Positions 50,870 through 60,127 of a stretch of 64,000 nt of DNA are shown in pieces. This DNA is from an uncultured Paracoccaceae bacterium (GTDB lineage: Bacteria; Pseudomonadota; Alphaproteobacteria; Rhodobacterales; Rhodobacteraceae). Every line of letters begins with the position of its first letter. Positions within the stretch are counted from its first letter, which is position 1. The stretch spans positions 62,001-126,000 of the forward strand of contig CANKYO010000002.1 of the NCBI GenBank assembly GCA_947488175.1, written 5' to 3'. The notes below the pieces were generated by a model, which ran no database searches, had not been told where the DNA came from, and was given only the letters and a program-made list of their open reading frames with translations. Position numbers and translations under genes: made by a program.

Positions 50870-52915
50870 TTAATTTGTTGCGCGCAGTTCTACTGCGATG
50901 GCGTTTGGCACTTGGGCATAGTGATCAAGCACCATCGCGAACGTGGCACGCCCCCGCGACAATGACCGCAGCGCGCCCACATAGCCAAACATATTGGCCA
51001 GCGGCACATGCGCCACGATCAACTGACCCGCCTTGCCCGCGTCAGAACTGATGACCAGCCCGCGGCGTGCGTTCAAATCGCCAATCACCGCTCCGACATA
51101 ATCGGCGGGCGATGTCACTTCGACACGCATCAGCGGTTCCAGCAGGATGATACCCGCTTGCGCAAACGCTTCAGCCGTGGCTTCGCGGGCAACCCGTTCA
51201 AACGCCGTGGCCGAACTGTCGTTGGGGTGGAATGCCCCATCAGTCAGCGTGACCTTTGCGCCCGTCATGGGCCAGCCGTGGCCTGTCCCGGTGCTGATCG
51301 CCGCGCCCACCCCAGCCTCAACGGCTGGGATGAACTCGGTTGGAACTGCCCCGCCAGTGATGTCATTGGCGAAGACAAAGTCGTCGCCCGGTTCCACCAT
51401 CAGTTTGACCCGCGCATACTGCCCCGGACCACCCGATTGCTTGCGCAACGTGCGATCAACCGTGACCGCTTTGGTCAAGGCTTCGCGGTACGCGACGCGC
51501 GGTTGGCCCAATCGGGCGGTGACGCCATGAGTGGTTGTGATTTCCTCCAGACAAATCTGAAGGTGCAATTCACCCATGCCCGCCACAAGCGTTTGCCCGG
51601 TTTCAGGGTCGGTGCCGACACGCAAAGACGGATCTTCGCGCGCTATCAGCGCCAATGCTTGCCCCAACTTGGATTGGGACGCGGCATCCGCTGCCTCGAC
51701 CACGGCTTCGATCACCGGGTCGGGGCACACCAGCCCATCAAGCACAACAGGTGCCTTGGGATCGGACAACGTGTCGCCCGCCCGCACCGATTTCAGCCCC
51801 ATGACCGCGACCACATCCCCAGCCAACGCATGCGTCAGATCAACATGATCATCCGCGTGCATCTTCAGGATGCGCCCCACGCGGTCGCGCGTGCCCGTGG
51901 TCGCGTTCAGCACCGCCATGCCCTTGTCCAGCCGTCCGGCATAAAGCCGGATCGTCGACAGCGCCCCGTGCTGGGTCTGCTTGGTTTTGCCAACCAGCGC
52001 CAACAATGGGGCATCTGGGTCCGCCGCGCGTTGCACAGCATTGCCATCAGGGTCGCGTCCATCAACCGCAGGACGATCAACAGGCGACGGACAGTACGCC
52101 GCAATCGCGTCCATCAGGGGTTGCACCCCGATGTTGCGATAGGCAGAGCCCGCAAGAACCGGCACGCCTGCGCCGCTGATGCAAGCGTACCGCACCAGTT
52201 TGGTCAGCAGGTCCGCATCAATCGGCTTGCCCTCAAGATAAAGGGCAAGGGCGTGGTCGTCTTGGTCCACGACATCTTCGACCAGCATTTGCCGGGCCTT
52301 TTCAGCCTTGGCCAGCAGCGCAATAGGGATCGCACCCTCTTGCGGTTCAGTTTCACCATCGGTCCAGACAAGCGCCTGCATCGTGATCAGATCAATCACG
52401 CCGGACAGGTCGCTTTCTGCGCCTATGGGCAGCTGCACCACAATCGGGTCCGCGCCCAGCCGGTCGCGGATTTGATCCACACAACCGTCGAAGTCAGCGC
52501 CCAGACTGTCCATCTTATTGATGAAACAGATGCGGGGCGTGTCATAGCGGTTGGCCTGATGCCACACGGTTTCAGACTGCGGTTCAACGCCAGAGACAGC
52601 AGAAAAAACCGCGACAGCCCCATCCAGAACCCGCAAAGAGCGTTCGACTTCGATCGTGAAATCGACGTGTCCGGGCGTGTCGATAATGGTAATGTCACTG
52701 CCTTGCCATTCCAATGCCGTGGCCGCCGCGGAGATCGTGATCCCGTGGGCTTTTTCCACAGCGCGGCTGTCCATTTCGGTGTTGCCAGTGTGTACGTCGC
52801 CAACCTTGTGAATGCGTCCTGCGTTAAACAGGATTCGTTCGGTTAGTGTCGTTTTGCCGGCGTCCACATGGGCAATGATGCCAATGTTGCGGATATGTGT
52901 AAGTGTGTGGGTCAT
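50870..52915 (-). CDS. Elongation factor G paralogue
   Basis: A 681-residue translational GTPase with G1 AHVDAGKT (about 16-23), G2 region EKAHGITISAAATA, G3 DTPGHVDF and G4 NKMD, then domains II-V ending MFGYVGALRSLSRGRATFAMVLDHYAQVP. It is slightly shorter than standard FusA, and its G2 region differs from the usual EQERGITI, so it is likely a second EF-G (FusA2-type) and not the main factor. It may act in translocation under special conditions, recycling or ribosome protection. No rpsL/rpsG/tuf neighbours are present, unlike fusA1. GGGAGGTC precedes the ATG. Confidence 0.9.
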   Translation of the reverse strand: MTHTLTHIRNIGIIAHVDAGKTTLTERILFNAGRIHKVGDVHTGNTEMDSRAVEKAHGITISAAATALEWQGSDITIIDTPGHVDFTIEVERSLRVLDGAVAVFSAVSGVEPQSETVWHQANRYDTPRICFINKMDSLGADFDGCVDQIRDRLGADPIVVQLPIGAESDLSGVIDLITMQALVWTDGETEPQEGAIPIALLAKAEKARQMLVEDVVDQDDHALALYLEGKPIDADLLTKLVRYACISGAGVPVLAGSAYRNIGVQPLMDAIAAYCPSPVDRPAVDGRDPDGNAVQRAADPDAPLLALVGKTKQTQHGALSTIRLYAGRLDKGMAVLNATTGTRDRVGRILKMHADDHVDLTHALAGDVVAVMGLKSVRAGDTLSDPKAPVVLDGLVCPDPVIEAVVEAADAASQSKLGQALALIAREDPSLRVGTDPETGQTLVAGMGELHLQICLEEITTTHGVTARLGQPRVAYREALTKAVTVDRTLRKQSGGPGQYARVKLMVEPGDDFVFANDITGGAVPTEFIPAVEAGVGAAISTGTGHGWPMTGAKVTLTDGAFHPNDSSATAFERVAREATAEAFAQAGIILLEPLMRVEVTSPADYVGAVIGDLNARRGLVISSDAGKAGQLIVAHVPLANMFGYVGALRSLSRGRATFAMVLDHYAQVPNAIAVELRATN

Positions 52916-53346
52916 TTTATGACCTCCCGTTCCGTCAGGCCATCTGTGACCTGCCGCATTTCAGGACGGTAAGGACAAATGACCAATTGCGCCAACGCGG
53001 CGCAGTCTCAATTGGTGTTGGAAGAGGATGTTCCCTCGGGTCACGGAGACGCGCAGATATACCCCTGACGGATTGTCAGAGCGTCCCCATTATCTGGCTA
53101 TCTTCGGTCATCACGCGCCTCCTTCGGCGTCTAAGGGTAGGGCCAACATTTGGGTTGGAGCGGTTTTCAAGTCAATTGCTTTGTTAGTGTGAAACAGGAA
53201 TGTAGCTCGTCTGCATCACAAACCATGTCGCACTTTTCTAAGTAAAACGGCCCTAATCAGCCATTCGGTTCGGAACGGAAATGCTGCGCTCGCAGCCCGT
53301 CGAAGCGGTCATTCGCTGTGTAGGCAGAATGCCAGCCTCACAAATG
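52916..53346. other. Long leader/upstream region of the EF-G paralogue
   Basis: No gene is evident in these 431 nt. A hairpin with outer arms CCAATTG (52983-52989) and CAATTGG (53009-53015) and inner GCGCC/GGCGC arms lies about 70-100 nt upstream of the EF-G ATG. A TTGACT sequence on the minus strand (53175-53170) is a possible -35 box, without a good -10. Confidence 0.5.
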
Positions 53347-54240
53347 CTATTTCATGGCGTCCCGCAGAAAATCGATCGTGACGCGGACCTTTCGTGGCAG
53401 GAAACTTCGCGAGGGGTACAAAACCCAAGCTGCCGTATCGAACTCGGTGGCCGTGCATTCGAAATCTGGAAAAACGTTGACAAGTCCGCCGTTTGCCAAA
53501 TCGTCCTTGATCAGCCAATCCGCCAGCAATGCGGGCCCCAGACCATCAAGAGCCGCACGTCTCATCGAAAGTGCGTTGGCGATGATAACGTTGCCGGAAA
53601 CGGGAACCTCTGTTGGGTTCTCGGCGGCAGATCGAAAGCGCCAACGGGTTCGAAACTCCGGAAGGGCAAACCGCAGACAATTGTGATTTCGCAAGTCATC
53701 TGGTGCCGATAGAGGCGCGCTCCGGGAGAGATAATCCCGTGACGCAACAACATGGTACTGTGTATCCGTCAGCTTCGTACTGATGAGATCACCTGCCGGT
53801 TGCGGCGCAAGTCGAATGGCCAGGTCGATGGAGTTCGCAGCAAGATCGAGGTTCGCATCACTTGGCAAAATCTCAAGAGAGATTTCGGGATATCGCGCCG
53901 TAAAGGAGGCCAGATGCGGCACCACGCATTTATGAGCAAAGGCAACTGAGGTGGTCAGGCGCAGCGTCCCTGCAGGCCGGCGCGATACTTCTCGGGCGTC
54001 ATCGTGGGCATGATCCAACTCCTCCAACAGCGGAACGAGCCGACCAAGGTATGCCTCCCCTTCTTCCGTGACCGACAAGGATCGTGTCGAGCGTTGGAAA
54101 AGACGCAGCCCCAATTCTGCCTCTACTCCCGCGACGGTGCGTGACACCGATGAGGGATCCAAAGAAAGGACACGGGCCGCCGCTGCAAAACTTCCCTGTT
54201 GGGCGACCAGCGCAACAATTTTCAGAGCGTGAATCTCCAT
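53347..54240 (-). CDS. LysR-family transcriptional regulator
   Basis: A 297-residue LTTR. The HTH is VALVAQQGSFAAAARVLSLDPSSVSRTVAGVE (about 9-40), and the effector domain (about 88-295) is of the AaeR/DmlR-like type (RPAGTLRLTTSVAFAHKCVVPHL). It is divergent from the short-chain dehydrogenase gene across 100 nt and is the probable regulator of that unit. Confidence 0.9.
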   Translation of the reverse strand: MEIHALKIVALVAQQGSFAAAARVLSLDPSSVSRTVAGVEAELGLRLFQRSTRSLSVTEEGEAYLGRLVPLLEELDHAHDDAREVSRRPAGTLRLTTSVAFAHKCVVPHLASFTARYPEISLEILPSDANLDLAANSIDLAIRLAPQPAGDLISTKLTDTQYHVVASRDYLSRSAPLSAPDDLRNHNCLRFALPEFRTRWRFRSAAENPTEVPVSGNVIIANALSMRRAALDGLGPALLADWLIKDDLANGGLVNVFPDFECTATEFDTAAWVLYPSRSFLPRKVRVTIDFLRDAMK

Positions 54241-54340
54241 TCATGCATATGTCGCACGACCGTCATTCAGGTTGAAGCGTTTTTTGATGGTTTGGACATG
54301 AGTATTTCTACTGCATAGCAACCCTATCAGGAGAGAACTC

Positions 54341-55066
54341 ATGCAGATCGAAAACTCAGTCGCCTTGGTCACAGGGGCAAACCGCGGAACTGGCCGCGAG
54401 TACGTGTCTCAACTTGTCGAATGCGGCGCGGCCAAGGTTTATGCCGCCGCCCGCAATGTGGACACCCTCACCGAAACTCTGTCCTTCGACCCGGAACGCG
54501 TCGTGCCGCTCGCGCTGGATGTTACAGATACACGATTGATCGAAGCGGCTGCGCACACCGCGCGCGACGCCACGCTTTTGATCAACAATGCCGGGTCACT
54601 GACCTTTGGGGGCGCTCTTGATGTGACAGATGCTGGGTTGGCACAAGACATGGCAGTGAATAATGACGGCCTGCGCGACATGACGCGGGCCTTCGCCCCG
54701 GTCATCGAGACCAACGGTGGTGGTGCCGTTGTCAACATGTTGACGCTTTTGTCGTTTGTCAGCGCGCCCGGTTTTGCCGGTTACAATGCCTCCAAGGCAG
54801 CGGCATGGTCCATGTCGATGTCCTTGCGCGCCTACCTTCGCCCCAAGGGCATTCAGGTCATTAACGCGTTTCCTGCAGGTATCGACACCGACATGCTCGC
54901 CGGTGTGGACGCTCCAAAAGACAACCCCGCAGCCGTGGTGCGCGATGTTCTGGCGGCGGTGAAGGCCGGCCAGGAGGATGTGTACCCGGCATCGGCTGCC
55001 GACATCTTTGCGGCATGGCGCACCGATCAGAAATCCGTCGAGGCCGCCTTTGCCGAGATGATGTAA
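54341..55066 (+). CDS. Short-chain dehydrogenase/reductase (SDR)
   Basis: A 241-residue classical SDR. TGANRGTGREYV (about 10-21) binds NAD(P), LLINNAGSLTFGG is the NNAG motif, and the catalytic Tyr/Lys lie in YNASKAAAW. AGGAGAG precedes the ATG. The substrate is unknown. It is the first gene after a divergent LysR, with a second SDR 22 nt downstream. Confidence 0.9.
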   Translation: MQIENSVALVTGANRGTGREYVSQLVECGAAKVYAAARNVDTLTETLSFDPERVVPLALDVTDTRLIEAAAHTARDATLLINNAGSLTFGGALDVTDAGLAQDMAVNNDGLRDMTRAFAPVIETNGGGAVVNMLTLLSFVSAPGFAGYNASKAAAWSMSMSLRAYLRPKGIQVINAFPAGIDTDMLAGVDAPKDNPAAVVRDVLAAVKAGQEDVYPASAADIFAAWRTDQKSVEAAFAEMM

Positions 55067-55088
55067 TCCCAGACACAGGAGCCCTCAA

Positions 55089-55859
55089 ATGGACCAAGTC
55101 AGAAACAAGACCGTCGTGATAACCGGTGCCAGCCGCGGTATCGGCGCCGCGGCCGCGCGGCACTTTGCAGAAGCAGGTGCCCATGTCGTGCTCGCAGCCC
55201 GCACAGAAGCGCGGATCGAGGAGATCGCGAAACAAATCATCGCTGCGGGCGGCGCAGCCACGGCGGTCCGCTGCGATGTCAGCCAGCCGACCGACGTCGA
55301 GCACTTGATTGAGACGGCGATTGACAGGACCGGATCAATCGACGTGCTCATCAACAACGCAGGCACGATCGATCCGATCGCCAGACTGGCCGACAGTGAC
55401 ACCCATTCTTGGGGCCAGATCGTCGACGTCAATTTCAAGGGCGTCTACCACGGTCTGCGCTTTGCCATTCCCGAGATGGTGGGGGCAGGCGGCGGCACAA
55501 TAATCAACATCAGTTCTGGCGCCGCAACAAGCGCGCTGGAAGGATGGAGCCACTATTGCGCGACAAAAGCGGCGGTCCTGTCGCTCACCCGTGTGGCGCA
55601 CAAGGAGTACGCCGATCAAGGTGTCAGGGTCGTAGGCCTCAGCCCCGGCACCGTTGCGACAGAGATGCAAGTGTCGATAAAGGCGTCCGGCATTAATCCA
55701 GTCAGCCAGCTTGATCCCGACGATCATATCCCGCCCGAGTGGGTGGCCAAGGCATTGATGTGGCTTTGTGGTTCTGAAGCAGACCCGCATTTGGGTCACG
55801 ACTTCTCTATCAAGACCGACGAAGGCCGCGCCGCCGTCAGCCTGCCGCTCACTATGTGA
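55089..55859 (+). CDS. Short-chain dehydrogenase/reductase (SDR)
   Basis: A 256-residue classical SDR. TGASRGIGAAAAR (about 12-24), LINNAGTIDP and the active-site YCATKAAVLSLT are present, followed by a PGTVATEMQ segment and a C-terminal HDFSIKTDEGRAA. ACAGGAGC precedes the ATG. Probably co-transcribed with the SDR at 54341. The two are not close duplicates. The substrate is unknown. Confidence 0.9.
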   Translation: MDQVRNKTVVITGASRGIGAAAARHFAEAGAHVVLAARTEARIEEIAKQIIAAGGAATAVRCDVSQPTDVEHLIETAIDRTGSIDVLINNAGTIDPIARLADSDTHSWGQIVDVNFKGVYHGLRFAIPEMVGAGGGTIINISSGAATSALEGWSHYCATKAAVLSLTRVAHKEYADQGVRVVGLSPGTVATEMQVSIKASGINPVSQLDPDDHIPPEWVAKALMWLCGSEADPHLGHDFSIKTDEGRAAVSLPLTM

Positions 55860-55893
55860 CGGCAAACCAATCTCAAACTGAAAGGGAAAATCG

Positions 55894-56304
55894 ATGAAAT
55901 TCCCGTTGACAAAAACGACCACACTTGCCGCCAGCATCCTTCTCGGGTTCGCAGCGGGTCTTCCTGCGGCCGCTGATAAAGGCGGCGACACGCCAACATA
56001 TCCTTTGGCGAACCTCTATGTCGAAGATTTCGGATCCTAAGGCAACGACTACGCCAATCATCTGGGTCCTCTGTTGGATGAAGCAGGCGCAAAGATACTG
56101 GTTGTCAACCCCGACATGACCAAGCTTGAGGGCGACAACGGCGCCAACCTGACAATCGTTGTGTGGTTTCCCAGTCTGGACGCTACTGAAACCTATCTTG
56201 CTTCAGAGGCGCATGTAGCATTGCGTCCGGGACGCATCGCGGCAACGGACACCAATGTATCGACTCCTGTCCTTGTCACTGAGTTCATCGGCCAGGCAAA
56301 ATAG
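55894..56304 (+). pseudogene. Secreted DUF1330-like protein broken by an in-frame TAA
   Basis: The frame opens MKFPLTKTTTLAASILLGFA, a Sec signal peptide, with an AAAGGGAAAA site. It runs 48 codons to a TAA at 56038-56040 (after LYVEDFGS), then continues in the same frame as GNDYANHLGPLLDEAGAKI to a TAG at 56302-56304. The C-terminal part has the DUF1330/EthD-like pattern (LEGDNGANLTIVVWFPSLDATETYLASE). One base change would restore a 136-residue protein, so this is a recent nonsense mutation or a sequencing error. It follows the two SDRs and would be the third gene of that unit. Confidence 0.75.
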
Positions 56305-56723
56305 ACACCAAAACACGCGCTATGCGGATCACTCCGCATGGCGCCATGCTACCGCCGCCGAGAGCGGGCTTGGCGAAGCCCCGTAGGATTCGGCCCACTG
56401 CGGACCTTCATCTTGCAGTCAAGCGCTGCGGCGTTGCTTCACCAGGCCGGACTTTCGCTGCAGGCGCATGATCCAAGTGCCGTCCAACTGACGGTGTGCG
56501 GACATAGCAGCCGCAGGCCACCGGGCAAAAAAGCTTCCTTATTGACTGATGGCGGACGGCCTGTTCCAATATTTAGAGCACGTGGTCGTTCGGCAATCTG
56601 CGAAACGCGTGTCATGGCGTCCCGACAGTTGCCTCTGATCTCATATTGCGAAGCACTTTGCACCCGCTTCAATAGAAGGCATGCTGCAACACAAGATTCC
56701 GAAATCGGGATGGGCAGGGATTG
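56305..56723. other. Intergenic region with a strong hairpin
   Basis: GCGCTATGCGGA (56317-56328) and TCCGCATGGCGC (56333-56344) form a 12-bp stem with one G-T pair and a TCAC loop, just after the DUF1330-like frame. It may end the SDR transcript, although no T-run follows. The rest holds no gene I can support. Confidence 0.55.
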
Positions 56724-58139
56724 ATGTTCGATGGCATAGATCTCGTAATTCAAGACGGTCAGGTGGTTACGCCCCACGGCGTTGTCCATGGTGATGTGGC
56801 GATTTCCAACGGCAAGGTCATCTCCTTGGGTGCACCCGTCGCAGGCGCAAAGGCGCGTATTTCGGCGAAGGGAAAATGGGTGATGCCCGGCGGCGTGGAT
56901 CCGCATGCCCACATCGAACAAATGTCGGGCATGGGACAGTGGAATGCCGACACGTTTGAAACCGCGACAAAATCGGCAGCAATGGGTGGCACAACCAGTG
57001 TCATCTCATTCGCCGCGCAAGCCAATGGGCAACTGCTCTCCGAAACCGTGGCCGACTATGCGGCGCGCGCCTCCAGAGGCGCTATGATCGATTATGCATT
57101 TCACATCACTCTGACGGATACCGATGTTGCAGGATTTGATAGCGATCTTGCCGCACTGATCAGTGCGGGCCACAGGTCTCTGAAAGTGTTCACGACATAT
57201 AACATCCAACTCAGCAACGCGCAGTTGTTGCGGATTTTTCAAAGCGCGCGGCAAAGTGGCGCTTTGGTATGTGTCCATGCCGAAAACGACGCGATCATCA
57301 CTAATGCGAGAGAAGATCTCATCAATGCTGGCCATGTCACCCCTCGGGACCATGCCAGATCTCGGCCCCGCATGGCGGAGACCGAAGCAGTCGAGCGCAT
57401 CTGCCGGTTTGCGGAATACGCAGATCAACCCGTGATGCTGTTTCACATCTCGACCCGCGAAGGAGCGGCCGCAATCAAGGCTGCGCAGGCGCGTGGCGCT
57501 CCGGTCTGGGCGGAAACCTGCCCACATTACCTTTTCATGACGGAAGCCGTTCTGGACAAGCCCGGGCTGGAGGGCGCCAAATGGATGTGTTCGCCCCCGC
57601 AACGGACCGAACAGGATCAGGAAGCGTTGTGGACAGCACTGCTGAACGGTACGCTCAGCCTCATCTCGTCGGATCACGCGCCCTATCGCTTTGATGACAC
57701 GGGCAAACTATCGGCTGGCCGAAACCCTGGTTTCCACCAGATTGCAAATGGTCTGCCGGGATTGGAAACTCGGTTGCCGCTTCTTTTCAACGCGATGGTC
57801 ACAGAGGGCCGCGGCGGACCCGAAGCCTTTGTCGAACTGACGTCACACGCGCCAGCAAGGATTTACGGGCTGCCGCGCAAGGGCGCGATAGCTGAAGGAA
57901 TTGATGCGGACATAGTTATTTGGGACCCAGAGAAAACAGTGGCCTACGGCGCCGACGATCTGCATGACAATGTCGGGTACAACCCGTGGGAGGGATATCA
58001 GGTGACGGGCTGGCCGGAACGCGTCATCCTCCGAGGGCGGACTATAGTGGAAAATGGCGAATTCCTGGGCGAGCCAGGACACAGCATGTGGATCGACCGA
58101 CCGAAATTGGCCACAAAACCAAGGGGGCATGCCAGTTGA
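56724..58139 (+). CDS. D-hydantoinase/dihydropyrimidinase-family amidohydrolase
   Basis: The protein has 471 residues. All binuclear-metal residues of cyclic amidases are present: H61-x-H63 (DPHAHIEQ), the carboxylated Lys K154 (SLKVFTTY), H185 (VHAEN), H241 (LFHIST) and D317 (SSDHAP). Y159 is at the position of the hydantoinase active-site Tyr. It hydrolyses a cyclic amide such as a hydantoin or dihydropyrimidine; the actual substrate is unknown. It heads a four-gene cassette with overlapping ends. The ATG at 56724 is used; a TTG lies 3 nt upstream. Confidence 0.9.
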   Translation: MFDGIDLVIQDGQVVTPHGVVHGDVAISNGKVISLGAPVAGAKARISAKGKWVMPGGVDPHAHIEQMSGMGQWNADTFETATKSAAMGGTTSVISFAAQANGQLLSETVADYAARASRGAMIDYAFHITLTDTDVAGFDSDLAALISAGHRSLKVFTTYNIQLSNAQLLRIFQSARQSGALVCVHAENDAIITNAREDLINAGHVTPRDHARSRPRMAETEAVERICRFAEYADQPVMLFHISTREGAAAIKAAQARGAPVWAETCPHYLFMTEAVLDKPGLEGAKWMCSPPQRTEQDQEALWTALLNGTLSLISSDHAPYRFDDTGKLSAGRNPGFHQIANGLPGLETRLPLLFNAMVTEGRGGPEAFVELTSHAPARIYGLPRKGAIAEGIDADIVIWDPEKTVAYGADDLHDNVGYNPWEGYQVTGWPERVILRGRTIVENGEFLGEPGHSMWIDRPKLATKPRGHAS

Positions 58140-58540
58140 GCTCAAGCGAAATACGCCGCCCAGACACAAGCAATGAACTGGCGATCACGTTTCTCTATTA
58201 TCGGGATCTGCCGAAGGCCACGCAGTTTTACGAGGATGTCCTCGGACTGCCGTTGGCAATCGATCAGGGGTGGTGCAAGATCTATCGGATTTGCCCGGGT
58301 GCTCATGTCGGCCTTGTGGACGAGACGAAGGGCATGAACAAATGGTCAGCAACCAAACCTGTACAGCTATGCATCCGCGTTCCCGAGGTGGATGATTGGT
58401 ACGCCTACGCACAAACCAAGGAACTGGACACCTTGTCTCCACTATTCGAGAACGATGAAATCGGCATCCGAGCTTTCGTCTTCAACGATCCCGAGGGCTA
58501 TCAGATTGAGATCCAATCCGCGACACGGCCGGACGCATGA
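58136..58540 (+). CDS. VOC-family protein within the hydantoinase cassette
   Basis: About 134 residues. The only usable start is a TTG overlapping the hydantoinase stop (TTGA, 58136-58139), since no in-frame ATG precedes the VOC core ITFLYYRDLPKATQFYEDVLGL. The fold ends FNDPEGYQIEIQSATR. The first-strand metal His typical of glyoxalases is replaced (AITFLYY), so metal ligation may differ. The role is unknown: isomerase, lyase, dioxygenase or binding protein. Overlap with the racemase gene (ATGA) implies fixed stoichiometry. Confidence 0.83.
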   Translation: MSSSEIRRPDTSNELAITFLYYRDLPKATQFYEDVLGLPLAIDQGWCKIYRICPGAHVGLVDETKGMNKWSATKPVQLCIRVPEVDDWYAYAQTKELDTLSPLFENDEIGIRAFVFNDPEGYQIEIQSATRPDA

Positions 58541-59217
58541 ACTCACTGATTGTCATCAATCCAAACTCATCGCAGCACGTGACAGGCGGCATCGACGCAG
58601 CCGTTGACCCTCTGCGCAGCTTCGGAATTCCCATCCGCTGCCTCACCTTATCTGAGGGACCACCGGGTATAGAAACTCAGCGACAGGCTGATCTGACAAT
58701 TGCGCCGATGCTGGAACTAGCGGCAGCTCAGAACGATGCTGCAGGATATGTGATCGCCTGCTTTGGCGATCCGGGTCTGCACGCCTTGCGCGACCTGACG
58801 TCGAGGCCTGTTGTCGGGATCCAGGAAGCATCCGTCATGACGGCCCTGACATTGGGTCACCGGTTTGGCGTGATTGCTATACTGCCTGCCTCCGTTCCAC
58901 GGCACTTGCGCGCCTTTGGCGCCATGGGGGTGCTAGATCGGTTGGCGGGCGACCGTGCCCTTGGTCTGGGCGTTGCGGACTTGTCCGACGGTGCAAAAAG
59001 CCTTGATGCGATGATCGCGACCGGGAGACGGCTACGCGACGAAGATGGCGCCGATGTTCTGATAATGGGCTGTGCCGGCATGGCCCGCTATCGCGACCCG
59101 TTGCAGGAGGCGACCGGCCTACCGGTTGTTGAGCCCACCCAGGCAGCGGTGAGCATGGCATTGGGGCAAATCCGCCTCACACTGTCTCACAAAGTGCAAA
59201 GAGCCGATCATGCTTGA
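58537..59217 (+). CDS. Asp/Glu/hydantoin racemase-like protein
   Basis: A 226-residue racemase-fold protein. INPNSSQHVT at the start is the hydantoin-racemase signature. The two catalytic Cys are at C75 (IACFGDPG) and C179 (MGCAGMARY), as required for 1,1-proton transfer. It probably racemises a 5-substituted hydantoin or a related compound. The start overlaps the VOC stop by ATGA, and the 3' end overlaps the aldolase gene by 8 nt. Confidence 0.9.
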   Translation: MNSLIVINPNSSQHVTGGIDAAVDPLRSFGIPIRCLTLSEGPPGIETQRQADLTIAPMLELAAAQNDAAGYVIACFGDPGLHALRDLTSRPVVGIQEASVMTALTLGHRFGVIAILPASVPRHLRAFGAMGVLDRLAGDRALGLGVADLSDGAKSLDAMIATGRRLRDEDGADVLIMGCAGMARYRDPLQEATGLPVVEPTQAAVSMALGQIRLTLSHKVQRADHA

Positions 59218-60127
59218 TGAATCCACCCAAGGCGTTTTTACCATTGCCGCAACGCCGTTCCTGCCTGATGGCGCGCTTGATTTTGACAGCATCGATCGCT
59301 TGGTCGACGCATACATTGAAAAAGGCGCGGATGGTCTCACGATTCTAGGCATGATGGGTGAGGCCGGAAAGCTTACGGTTGCGGAATCAGTGTCGGTTGT
59401 TCGGCGCGTCATTTCACGCAGCGCGGTTCCCGTGATTGTCGGGGTTTCCGCGCCAGGATTTTCGGCAATGACGGCGCTCAGCAATGAAGCCATGGATGCC
59501 GGCTCAACGGGTGTCATGGTCGCTCCGCCCATGGGTCTGCAAACCGATGCTCAGATTGTCGGTTATTTTCACAATACCGCAGAAGCGTTGGGCAACATTC
59601 CCTTCGTTTTGCAGGATTTCCCACTTGCCACTGGTGTGCAAATCTCACCCTCGGTTGTCCTCAAGATCGTCGAAGACTGCCCGACATGCGTGGTGCTCAA
59701 ACACGAAGATTGGCCGGGCCTAGAAAAGATCACGGTGCTGCGCAAGGCGTCCGATACCGGATCGCGCCGCATATCCATCTTGTGCGGAAATGGCGGGATG
59801 TACCTGCTCGAAGAATTGCTGCGCGGGGCAGATGGCGCGATGACCGGGTTTGGATACCCCGAGATGATGCGGCAGGTTCTGGACGCCTTTCAGGCCGGAG
59901 ACCTAGAGCGCGCACGGGATATCTTCGACGCCTATATGCCGATGATCCGTTACGAGGCGCAGCCCGGTATGGGGCTGGCGATCCGAAAGCATTCGCTTGT
60001 CCGGCAGGGTATCATTCGACACTCAACGCTACGCAAACCCGGAGCTGGGTTGACGGCGGAGACGATCGCAGAAATCGATGCACTCGCCGCGCGGCAAACC
60101 AGGCGTTTGAGCGATTTGGGTTTGTAG
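59210..60127 (+). CDS. DapA-family aldolase/lyase with altered active site
   Basis: A 305-residue class I aldolase-type TIM barrel. The Schiff-base Lys K164 (VVLKHEDWPG) is kept and GMMGEAGKL takes the place of GTTGE, but the catalytic Tyr of the YNxP motif is Gln135 (VLQDFPLATG). It is therefore unlikely to be a DHDPS; the true dapA is at 10601. It may cleave or dehydrate a keto acid produced downstream of the hydantoinase. It is the last gene of the overlapping cassette. Confidence 0.88.
   Translation: MLDESTQGVFTIAATPFLPDGALDFDSIDRLVDAYIEKGADGLTILGMMGEAGKLTVAESVSVVRRVISRSAVPVIVGVSAPGFSAMTALSNEAMDAGSTGVMVAPPMGLQTDAQIVGYFHNTAEALGNIPFVLQDFPLATGVQISPSVVLKIVEDCPTCVVLKHEDWPGLEKITVLRKASDTGSRRISILCGNGGMYLLEELLRGADGAMTGFGYPEMMRQVLDAFQAGDLERARDIFDAYMPMIRYEAQPGMGLAIRKHSLVRQGIIRHSTLRKPGAGLTAETIAEIDALAARQTRRLSDLGL

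Noticed and set aside
56338-56724. Plus-strand frame of 128 codons before the hydantoinase
   Set aside because: No ribosome site, Arg/Ser-rich low-complexity product and no recognisable family; treated as intergenic.
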